Source of the DNA: an uncultured Candidatus Saccharibacteria bacterium
Lineage (GTDB): Bacteria > Patescibacteriota > Saccharimonadia > Saccharimonadales > Saccharimonadaceae
NCBI GenBank assembly: GCA_948663575.1
Contig: CAPNAV010000004.1
Span: 1-51,153, forward strand
Direction of reading: 5' to 3'
Length of the DNA: 51,153 nt
Numbering within the stretch: position 1 is the first letter of the stretch; every line of letters begins with the position of its first letter. Positions 7,606 through 13,453 of this stretch are shown piece after piece. The notes under the pieces are model-generated. The model was given only the letters and a program-made list of their open reading frames with translations. It was not told where the DNA came from and searched no databases. A program made the position numbers and the translations under genes.

Positions 7606-7884
7606 ATGGCAAGCAATCTACAAAAAATCGGCCGTCTGATGGTGAAAAATGGTACCTATACAGATAAAGACGGCAAAGAGAAAAATCGCTACCACGAAAT
7701 CGGCATAGTTCTAGCAACTCCACATCATAGCCAAATGTGCGTCAAATTACACGCAAACGGCTTCGGCGAAGGTCAATTTGCCAGCATATTCTATGACGAT
7801 GAAAAGAAGCCTAATTTTACCGACAGAAAGCCTCTCGGTGCCACCGAAGCGAAAGATATTGCACCGGAGGACATACCATTTTAG
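7606..7884 (+). CDS. Small SSB-like phage protein
   Basis: 92 aa from ATG 7606, chosen because TTGGAGG lies 5-8 nt upstream. The TTG at 7594 in the same frame is part of that ribosome-binding site. The C-terminus ends EDIPF, like the acidic interaction tail of single-stranded DNA-binding proteins. The body (KNGTYTDKDGKEKNRYHEIGIV) could be a short OB-like strand set. Its position right after annealase and exonuclease supports a DNA-binding role. It is much shorter than true SSB, so the call is inference. Confidence 0.55.
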   Translation: MASNLQKIGRLMVKNGTYTDKDGKEKNRYHEIGIVLATPHHSQMCVKLHANGFGEGQFASIFYDDEKKPNFTDRKPLGATEAKDIAPEDIPF

Positions 7885-7916
7885 TTTATTAAATTTAATT
7901 CATATAAGGAGAAAGT

Positions 7917-8165
7917 ATGAACGAAGAAATCAAAGTTAATGGAAATTTTGCCGTACGAGTTGGGAACATGTGGGCAAAACGTGATTATGAAGGAGCAAAA
8001 CTTACAGAGCAACCAGATTCCCTTATGAAATTCGCGGATGCCTATAAACTAGCCAAAAAGATTGGTGGTAAAGTCCACATGTTTAAGCCAAAAGAGATTT
8101 CGGAGGCAGAAATAGAAAGCCTAATTTTGGCTGCTGGCATCAAGGAAAGCGAAGATGAGGATTAA
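7917..8165 (+). CDS. Hypothetical early phage protein
   Basis: 82 aa, start ATG 7917 with AAGGAG upstream. No recognised domain. It contains a central KFADAYKLAKKIGGKVHMFKPKE segment and a strongly acidic C-terminus. It continues the early operon and is followed after 5 nt by another small gene. Confidence 0.6.
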   Translation: MNEEIKVNGNFAVRVGNMWAKRDYEGAKLTEQPDSLMKFADAYKLAKKIGGKVHMFKPKEISEAEIESLILAAGIKESEDED

Positions 8166-8170
8166 CCAAG

Positions 8171-8338
8171 ATGCTACTCAAAAATAAACAAGACGGCAAG
8201 AATTATCGTGTTCGTAGCGAAGAATACGAAGGTGGCATCCGCATCTTTGCCGTAGCCGAGCAGACTGGTGCAAAGGATATGGTGATGCACTATCACACGC
8301 TCAAAGAGTTAAATGACGAATGGGAGGACGCAGACTAG
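8171..8338 (+). CDS. Small hypothetical phage protein
   Basis: 55 aa, ATG 8171 to TAG 8338, starting 5 nt after the previous stop with GAGG at about 8156. It contains GGIRIFAVAEQTGAKDMVMHYHTL and an acidic C-terminus. No function recognised. It is the last gene before the structured non-coding stretch. Confidence 0.5.
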   Translation: MLLKNKQDGKNYRVRSEEYEGGIRIFAVAEQTGAKDMVMHYHTLKELNDEWEDAD

Positions 8339-8468
8339 AAAAGATCGATGGCTCTCCGACCAATCTGCCATTGCAAAGGAGTTGGGGACATAAGTTCGTG
8401 CCATCAAAACACCTCCACAAATCTTAAAAGTTACGGTCTCTGTTCGGAGATATATACGTCATTGATTA

Positions 8469-8710
8469 GGGGCATCAAAAAGGGTTAAGCAGTTTTATGT
8501 TGCCCCGCGAGTATGGCTTCAATCAAATACTCGTAGAACAATATAGCTCTAAATGGGGATCGTAACCAACAAGAAGTGGCGCTATAAACAAGTCAACGTA
8601 AGCTTATAGTCGTTAGACCGTGCCACTTCCTAGCAGATTACTAAAAATTTACCCGCTTATTTTAGTAATCTACTAGGGCGTCTGTCCTGGACTGCGAGGA
8701 GGAGAGACGC
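8469..8710 (+). ncRNA. Five-hairpin structured region in the early operon
   Basis: From 8339 to 8742 I find no convincing gene. Instead there are consecutive inverted repeats: GGGGCA/TGCCCC (8469-8474 with 8501-8506), CGAGTAT/ATACTCG (8508-8533), AGTGGC/GCCACT enclosing CTATAA/TTATAG (8575-8627), a 12-bp perfect stem AGATTACTAAAA (8635-8671), and GCGTCT/AGACGC (8678-8710). The last ends 32 nt before the next start codon. This may be a phage regulatory RNA or a processing region splitting the early mRNA. Confidence 0.5.
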
Positions 8711-8742
8711 TCTTAAATATTTAGGTGCTAATAAGGAGGAAT

Positions 8743-9081
8743 ATGGGCGTGAGCCAATCAAAGTTAGAAAAGATTCAAAGAGCAATTAGGTCTAAGCATT
8801 ATTCATATCCACGCATTGCCGAAAAATACAATGTGAGCACTGAAGAAGTTCGTAGGATTGCTAAGCCTTTGCAGCAAGAATGGGACCAACGACGTAAAGC
8901 TCGAAAAGAGCTGGATAGAATCACGAATGAAGCCGAATATGATCGTAGGGATTACGAAATTCCTAAAAGCCGCGTGCATAATTTTTGCGTAAGAATTGTC
9001 GGTATATTTCTTCTAATTTGCCTCCTTGCCGTAATAGGTAGCGTGGCAGTTGGTATTGCGCGCTGGGCATTAGGGGTTTAG
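8743..9081 (+). CDS. HTH protein with C-terminal membrane anchor
   Basis: 112 aa from ATG 8743 (AAGGAGGA immediately upstream). Residues about 5-45 (KLEKIQRAIRSKHYSYPRI and NVSTEEVRRIAKPL) look like a helix-turn-helix. A basic helical linker is followed by one hydrophobic segment at about 84-107 (IVGIFLLICLLAVIGSVAVG). A DNA-binding domain tied to the membrane is unusual; it could be a sensor or superinfection factor, but no function is established. First gene after the structured RNA region. Confidence 0.6.
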   Translation: MGVSQSKLEKIQRAIRSKHYSYPRIAEKYNVSTEEVRRIAKPLQQEWDQRRKARKELDRITNEAEYDRRDYEIPKSRVHNFCVRIVGIFLLICLLAVIGSVAVGIARWALGV

Positions 9082-9083
9082 AT

Positions 9084-9323
9084 ATGAAAGAGTTTGATTT
9101 TGAACATCCAGATTTTATGAGACACCAAGAGAGTGTACGAAAATGGCTAAAATCACATTATCACCAAACTGTTACAGAGGATGAATATGTTGCCGCCATG
9201 AAAGAATTACGCAAAAATGACAGCGGTAAGCGCGTCAGGCGTAGTCGTTGTCCATCCAATTTAAGATACCACTATCGTATGCTAAACGAGAAATTTGGAT
9301 TTTTCGTAGGGGAGAAAGCGTAA
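9084..9323 (+). CDS. Hypothetical basic phage protein
   Basis: 79 aa, ATG 9084, two nt after the previous stop. Contains HPDFMRHQESVRKWLKSHYH and a Lys/Arg-rich middle (GKRVRRSRCP). The sequence suggests a small helical, possibly nucleic-acid-binding protein. Its last base is the first base of the next start codon. Confidence 0.6.
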   Translation: MKEFDFEHPDFMRHQESVRKWLKSHYHQTVTEDEYVAAMKELRKNDSGKRVRRSRCPSNLRYHYRMLNEKFGFFVGEKA

Positions 9324-9484
9324 TGATGAGAATCTTAGAAAAAATAGTGCTAGTGGGCATATTCTTATTAGCTATCGTTATTGGTGTTGGTGTGGCTGTC
9401 ATAGTTATAGAAGCGGTTGACCACACCCGTCAAACAGCTTGCTTTGATTATAAAACGCCAGAGGCGTGTGAGGGGGTCGAATGA
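9323..9484 (+). CDS. Small single-span membrane protein
   Basis: 53 aa from ATG 9323 (GGGGAG upstream). The hydrophobic stretch IVLVGIFLLAIVIGVGVAVI at residues about 8-28 is followed by a short extracytoplasmic or cytoplasmic tail with two Cys (TACFDYKTPEAC). Overlaps the next gene by 4 nt. Function unknown. Confidence 0.55.
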   Translation: MMRILEKIVLVGIFLLAIVIGVGVAVIVIEAVDHTRQTACFDYKTPEACEGVE

Positions 9485-9585
9485 ACAGTAATTGGCTAGA
9501 AATCGTCGAAGAGAGAAGACGTAAAAACATTCTTCGCAAGCAGCATGTTGCCGCACTAAAAAATATTTATGACACGGAGGAATGA
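9481..9585 (+). CDS. Very small basic protein
   Basis: 34 aa, ATG 9481 to TGA 9585, with GAGGGGG directly upstream and 4-nt ATGA coupling to both neighbours. Charged helix (EIVEERRRKNILRKQH). Supported by spacing and ribosome-binding site rather than by homology. Confidence 0.45.
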   Translation: MNSNWLEIVEERRRKNILRKQHVAALKNIYDTEE

Positions 9586-9587
9586 GT

Positions 9588-9797
9588 ATGATTGATGAAG
9601 AAACTTACCAACGACAACAACAGGCAAAGCAAGGGCGTCTTAAAATTCGGCAGAAAGGTAGTAATGACGATTTCGCCTTAGCTAAGGCGACCCACATTGG
9701 AAATAGCAGATTCATGTACACGTTCATTGAAGGTAAACGCAGGGGGCAAATACTTTGGGAAGAACAAGTAGAAATTAAACCAAAAGGAGTAAAATAA
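9588..9797 (+). CDS. Hypothetical early phage protein
   Basis: 69 aa from ATG 9588. The ATG at 9582 is only 1-2 nt from the GGAGGA ribosome-binding site, so the second ATG is preferred. Gln- and Lys-rich N-terminus, then a probable small beta domain (SRFMYTFIEGKRRGQILWEE). Unknown function; abuts the DUF4406 gene. Confidence 0.55.
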   Translation: MIDEETYQRQQQAKQGRLKIRQKGSNDDFALAKATHIGNSRFMYTFIEGKRRGQILWEEQVEIKPKGVK

Positions 9798-10112
9798 ATG
9801 ACAACATTCTTTATTTCCCAGCCTATGAACGGAAAAACTGATGAAGAGATTAAGGCTGATCGTAGAAAATGCGAAGCTTGGCTCACTAAAGCCTTTGGGT
9901 CCGCTACTATCATTGATAGCTTTATTGCAGAAGATCCGCCAAAGGATTGCAAGAATATTCCTGTGTGGTATTTAGGTGAATCTGTCAAGAAGCTTGCAAG
10001 AGCAGATGTACTGGTACTATGGGGCGATTGGATAGGCGCAAGAGGATGCCTATTGGAACGGGAAGTAGCTATTAAATATGGAATACCAGTTATTGAGAAT
10101 GGAGGAGAATAA
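9798..10112 (+). CDS. DUF4406 / nucleoside deoxyribosyltransferase-like protein
   Basis: 104 aa. Begins FFISQPMNGKTDEEI, the hallmark of DUF4406, a small Rossmann-like family related to nucleoside 2-deoxyribosyltransferases and common in phage early regions. Later motifs are ADVLVLWGDWIGARGC and LEREVAIKYGIPVI. A role in nucleotide metabolism is inferred from the fold only. Starts directly after the previous stop with AAAGGAG upstream. Confidence 0.8.
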   Translation: MTTFFISQPMNGKTDEEIKADRRKCEAWLTKAFGSATIIDSFIAEDPPKDCKNIPVWYLGESVKKLARADVLVLWGDWIGARGCLLEREVAIKYGIPVIENGGE

Positions 10113-10307
10113 ATGAGCGTAAAGATTAACTTAACTAGGTGGCCAGGTGGTCTAGGATTAGACGTTGAAACTACTAAAGATGGCTATGGTTTTGCTGGGG
10201 TATGTGGTGGAGGAGTTGGTCATACTGAAAAAAGTTTTATTCTAAGCGAATATAGTGCTAGGGAACTTTTGAGAATTCTGGAAGAAGAATTGAAGGTGGA
10301 GGAATAA
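10113..10307 (+). CDS. Hypothetical small phage protein
   Basis: 64 aa, ATG 10113 directly after the DUF4406 stop, with GGAGGAG upstream. Gly-rich N-terminal half (GGLGLDVETTKDGYGFAGV) and an acidic helical C-terminus (ARELLRILEEELKVEE). Function unknown. Confidence 0.6.
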   Translation: MSVKINLTRWPGGLGLDVETTKDGYGFAGVCGGGVGHTEKSFILSEYSARELLRILEEELKVEE

Positions 10308-10697
10308 ATGATTAAGATAGATTTTCAACCCATGCCCAAACGGTTTATGGTGTGGGATAGACATAATAAATCATTCCGAATTAATAACGACAATGATACT
10401 CAGGTATTCGATATGGCTACGCTCATTAGCTTCTATATGTACGAGGCTGAATGCGGAATACCTTATACCGATTTTGATTTAGTTCAATCCACCAATCTCT
10501 TTGATAAAGATGGCAAGGAGATATTTGAGGGTCATATAGTGCGAGTGGGGGGAGAAACGGGTACTGTTCAAATGGTGCGTGGTGAGTGGCACGTCGTAGG
10601 TGATGACGATATACCTTTGTCGGTCTGGAAATCATCTGGAATTGAGATACTCGGCCATATCCTCTCAAACCCAGAGTTGTTGGAGGAGGAAGAATAA
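10308..10697 (+). CDS. YopX family phage protein
   Basis: 129 aa. The central segment STNLFDKDGKEIFEGHIVRV fits the YopX signature (TGLKDKNGKEIYEGDIV) found in many Gram-positive phages; the family has no firmly known function. Start ATG 10308 with GGTGGAGG upstream, stop overlapping the next ATG (TAATG). Confidence 0.8.
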   Translation: MIKIDFQPMPKRFMVWDRHNKSFRINNDNDTQVFDMATLISFYMYEAECGIPYTDFDLVQSTNLFDKDGKEIFEGHIVRVGGETGTVQMVRGEWHVVGDDDIPLSVWKSSGIEILGHILSNPELLEEEE

Positions 10698-10987
10698 TGA
10701 CGGTAACTAGAGACCGCAACGGAGAGGCTTTAGAAAGATTCGATGTCTGTCGTAATATCCACCAAGAGGGTGGTATTCAATTCTATTACTATATTGGAAC
10801 GAATGAAATGGCAGAGTTCCGTGGCAAAGTGATGGCACTATTCTCCAACGTCAATAGCGGTCGCGTCCACACCTACGAGCGGCGCAATGGCCAGGTGCAG
10901 GCAATGAAAAAAATACCAGACTTGAGTGGTCTCACCGCCGAAGCCCAAAAACGAGTCAAGGAAGAAATAGTAAAGTTTGAAGACTAA
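10697..10987 (+). CDS. Hypothetical early phage protein
   Basis: 96 aa, ATG 10697 in a TAATG overlap. Residues 1-60 look like a small beta-barrel-like domain (FDVCRNIHQEGGIQFYYYIG); the C-terminal helix is SGLTAEAQKRVKEEIVKF. No family recognised. Confidence 0.55.
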   Translation: MTVTRDRNGEALERFDVCRNIHQEGGIQFYYYIGTNEMAEFRGKVMALFSNVNSGRVHTYERRNGQVQAMKKIPDLSGLTAEAQKRVKEEIVKFED

Positions 10988-11020
10988 TTATTTGTGCTAA
11001 GAGGATGGAGAAAAAAGACG

Positions 11021-11758
11021 ATGCCTAAGATTTTAGTAATCCCCGACATCCATCTCAAATACGAGATGTTTGACCGAGCAGAAAAGATTTTAGAGGATGG
11101 CAAAGCAGATTTTGCTATACAACTAGGTGATATGTTTGATGACTGGGATATGCAGTTTGCAACTGCATATTATCAGAGAACAGCAGAACGCGCCATAGAG
11201 TTCCAGAAGAAGTTCCCGAAGACGCTTTGGTGTATGGGAAATCATGACCTTGGCTACTATAAGCCAGAATATGGCAGACGAGAAACTGGACATAGTAAGA
11301 TTATGGAACAGGAGATGGAAAAACTGCTACAAGAAATGCGAGGCAGCGGAATTCACCAAAAGATAGCCCATGCCGTGGATACCGTCGTTTTCAGCCACGC
11401 TGGAATAACAGAAAGCTGGATTGATCGACAAAAACGACTTATAACTTATCCCGCTGATGGTTGGGTTGGAGTTGGGGATATGTTGCGACTGGCAAATAAT
11501 GCTGCGCTCGATGAACTTTGGCTGGAGAATTCCCCTATTTGGGCGCGACCACAAAATGAACAACTCAAACTATGGTGGCCAGAACGGTATATGCAGGTAG
11601 TCGGGCATACCCCAGTAAAAGGTATTACTTTTGATAATAATCTATTATCTACTGACGTTTTTTCTACATACTCCTACGGCGCGCCGATCGGAGATTGTAG
11701 GTTTGCGGTAGTTGATACGGAGAAGCAAGAATGGAGCTGCATTGATGAAGATGTATAA
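11021..11758 (+). CDS. Calcineurin-like metallophosphatase
   Basis: 245 aa from ATG 11021 (GGATGGAG upstream; the in-frame GTG at 10994 has no ribosome-binding site). All metallophosphoesterase motifs are present in order: DIHLK, GDMFDDWD, GNHD, SHAG and GHTP. Known phage members include PP1-like protein and nucleotide phosphatases; the substrate here is unknown. It overlaps the next gene by 14 nt. Confidence 0.85.
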   Translation: MPKILVIPDIHLKYEMFDRAEKILEDGKADFAIQLGDMFDDWDMQFATAYYQRTAERAIEFQKKFPKTLWCMGNHDLGYYKPEYGRRETGHSKIMEQEMEKLLQEMRGSGIHQKIAHAVDTVVFSHAGITESWIDRQKRLITYPADGWVGVGDMLRLANNAALDELWLENSPIWARPQNEQLKLWWPERYMQVVGHTPVKGITFDNNLLSTDVFSTYSYGAPIGDCRFAVVDTEKQEWSCIDEDV

Positions 11759-12014
11759 AGCAAATAGTAAAGAAGCTGCCGACCTATTGATTGATAAACT
11801 TTCTACTAAAGACGGCGTTCCATTCGTAATGGGCTTTGATTACTGGATAAATTCCCAGCTTAGTGTTGCCAGGTACTACGGAGGAATGACCTACAATAAT
11901 GTTCATTATCAAATTGACTGGGATACTGGTGATTTGGTTCGCAGTGATTGCTATGATCTTTATGTGAAATTTTACAAAAATGATAGACCGAAGCTGGAGG
12001 AGAAAGATGCGTAA
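11745..12014 (+). CDS. Hypothetical early phage protein
   Basis: 89 aa from ATG 11745 (TGGAG upstream at about 11732), within the end of the phosphatase gene. N-terminal helix with NSKEAADLLIDKL, aromatic-rich middle (FDYWINSQLSVARYYGG). Not recognised; overlaps the next gene by 8 nt. Confidence 0.55.
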   Translation: MKMYKANSKEAADLLIDKLSTKDGVPFVMGFDYWINSQLSVARYYGGMTYNNVHYQIDWDTGDLVRSDCYDLYVKFYKNDRPKLEEKDA

Positions 12015-12198
12015 ATTTACGGCAAGGACACGACTACGCGGGTTCACGACATACTATCAAGCAGAGTGGATGATATTTGATGACGGTAAAGGGCGAGTTA
12101 AGTTTATTGAAGGTCCACTCACTGGTAAATACACACTCGACGAGGTTGTGATCGCTAAAGATGAAGAGTGGAAATTGAAGGAGGAAAACGACGGCTAA
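12007..12198 (+). CDS. Hypothetical small basic protein
   Basis: 63 aa from ATG 12007 (CTGGAGGAG upstream). Predicted beta-rich (FTTYYQAEWMIFDDGKGRVKF, GPLTGKYTLDEVVI). Its 3' end holds the ribosome-binding site of the VRR-NUC gene and overlaps it by 8 nt. Confidence 0.55.
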   Translation: MRKFTARTRLRGFTTYYQAEWMIFDDGKGRVKFIEGPLTGKYTLDEVVIAKDEEWKLKEENDG

Positions 12199-12727
12199 AC
12201 CAGAAGAAATTCTACAGGAGAAAGTCGCTAATTATCTAGTCCAAAATTACCCAGATGTATTATTCCATTCGGACTATGGATCTGGAGCTAAACTAACGAA
12301 AGGTCAATCGGCAAAGCAAAAGAGACTTAATGGTGGACGGAGGGCATGGCCAGATTTAGTAATTGCTCAGCCTCGTGCTGGAAGTATTGAATTTGGTCCT
12401 TTCAAGGCAGAAATGGACGAGAGAGGGCGAGTCCATTGCCTATCCCAGCAGGTTAATTTACCACCTCAAATATTTTGTGGCCTGTACCTTGAGTTTAAAA
12501 AGGAGGAAGAAAGGCTACACCCTGGACCTCGTTCTCGCCCTTGCAACCGCTTTAAGTCAATAGATGGCGTAGAATACAGAACTAGGCATTTTATGGAGCA
12601 AGCGGACGTATTAGAAAAGTTACGTCAACGTGGTTATTTCGCTGCATTTGCCGTCGGCTATGATGAAGCAATTAATATGATTACTACCTATCTCGGCGAA
12701 CCAATAGAACAAGAAGTTGAGTTTTAA
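12191..12727 (+). CDS. VRR-NUC domain nuclease, non-canonical start
   Basis: About 178 aa of clear coding sequence: HSDYGSGAKLT, LNGGRRAWPDLVIA (catalytic Asp), GLYLEFKKEEERL (Glu and Lys of the PD-(D/E)XK fold), then MEQADVLEKLRQRGYFAAFA. This is the VRR-NUC arrangement of phage Holliday-junction or flap nucleases. Upstream of the conserved part the frame has no ATG, GTG, TTG or CTG back to the stop at 12176. An AAGGAGG at 12178-12184 sits 6 nt before ACG 12191, so ACG is the most likely start (or a mutated ATG). The internal ATG at 12413 would delete the Asp motif. It ends the early operon. Confidence 0.75.
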   Translation, partial: TAKPEEILQEKVANYLVQNYPDVLFHSDYGSGAKLTKGQSAKQKRLNGGRRAWPDLVIAQPRAGSIEFGPFKAEMDERGRVHCLSQQVNLPPQIFCGLYLEFKKEEERLHPGPRSRPCNRFKSIDGVEYRTRHFMEQADVLEKLRQRGYFAAFAVGYDEAINMITTYLGEPIEQEVEF

Positions 12728-12773
12728 TTCACTGAGTAATGGAACGGTTATAGTCCCCTGGCAATTTGAATCA

Positions 12774-12827
12774 TGGTATAATTTACTTAACATCAATGAC
12801 GACTGGCAATTTTAGCTGGTCGTTTTT
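12774..12827 (+). promoter_or_regulatory. Repeated phage promoter-attenuator module, copy A
   Basis: TGGTATAAT (12774-12782), nine nt, then ATCAATGACG (12792-12801) and a hairpin ACGACTGGC/GCTGGTCGT (12799-12823) followed by a T-run, then AAGGAG and the ATG at 12842. The same arrangement occurs on the minus strand at 19.7, 28.7 and 34.7 kb. No good -35 is seen, so activation or extended -10 recognition is likely. Confidence 0.75.
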
Positions 12828-12841
12828 CAAGGAGAAACGAA

Positions 12842-13246
12842 ATGGCATTACAGCAGTCTATTACTAACGAAAAAGGCGCTACAACCACATATCATCGCAT
12901 CGTAAAAGCAAAATTAGACTTTACAATCAAAGAGGCGACTTTGATTGTGTTTTCATATGCTACTGAATCTCTAAGGCAAGCCGAAAAGGAAGATTCGTCT
13001 AAGTTGGTAGACCGCGACAAGCTTGTTGAGCGACTAGATGAGCTGGTATCTAACCCAACGGAGGAAAATGAGCAAGAACGCATAGAACTCTCTGATAAGC
13101 TCAATTCTTCTGCACCCACCGCAGAATCTGCGTCTTTGCATCTTTTAGAGACTGAGTACATTTTGCCTCTTAATGATGATTTTTCAATTAAAGATGCTTA
13201 CAAATGGCTCAAAGAAAATGTTTTTGTTGAAGCTACGGATGTTTAG
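12842..13246 (+). CDS. Hypothetical protein preceding a fibre-tip cassette
   Basis: 134 aa, ATG 12842 with AAGGAG upstream. Contains GATTTYHRIVKAKLDFTIKE at the N-terminus and a charged coiled segment at about 50-85. No family is named with certainty; position and context suggest a tail- or fibre-associated protein. It ends with TAG at 13244-13246, and the next codon in the same frame opens the spare fibre tip C1. In the expressed tip the aligned codon is AAG, so amber read-through would fuse the two. Confidence 0.6.
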   Translation: MALQQSITNEKGATTTYHRIVKAKLDFTIKEATLIVFSYATESLRQAEKEDSSKLVDRDKLVERLDELVSNPTEENEQERIELSDKLNSSAPTAESASLHLLETEYILPLNDDFSIKDAYKWLKENVFVEATDV

Positions 13247-13453
13247 GCAGTAACACTGACCGTTGAACAAATTCCATCGCATAGTCACGGAACATGGGCT
13301 TCATACTCAAATACCTCTAGTAATAATAAGATAAGTCTCGGTAGCACCTATTGGTTGGGCATATCTGACAACACTGCCGCTACTGGCGGTAATCAAGCTC
13401 ATACCAATCTGCAGCCATACGTAACTTGCTATATGTGGCGAAGGACAGTTTAA
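13247..13453 (+). pseudogene. Spare tail-fibre tip cassette C1
   Basis: 68 codons without a start, beginning AVTLTVEQIPSHSHG and ending NLQPYVTCYMWRRTV, homologous to the C-terminus of the expressed fibre (AVTLTVAQIPSHNH ... YITCYFWRRTA) but in the opposite orientation. The first 14 bases, GCAGTAACACTGAC (13247-13260), equal those of the expressed tip at 13667-13680. The middle (about 35 codons) is unrelated. Stop TAA 13451-13453 interleaves with the stop of the fibre gene. It looks like a silent alternative receptor-binding tip. Confidence 0.8.
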
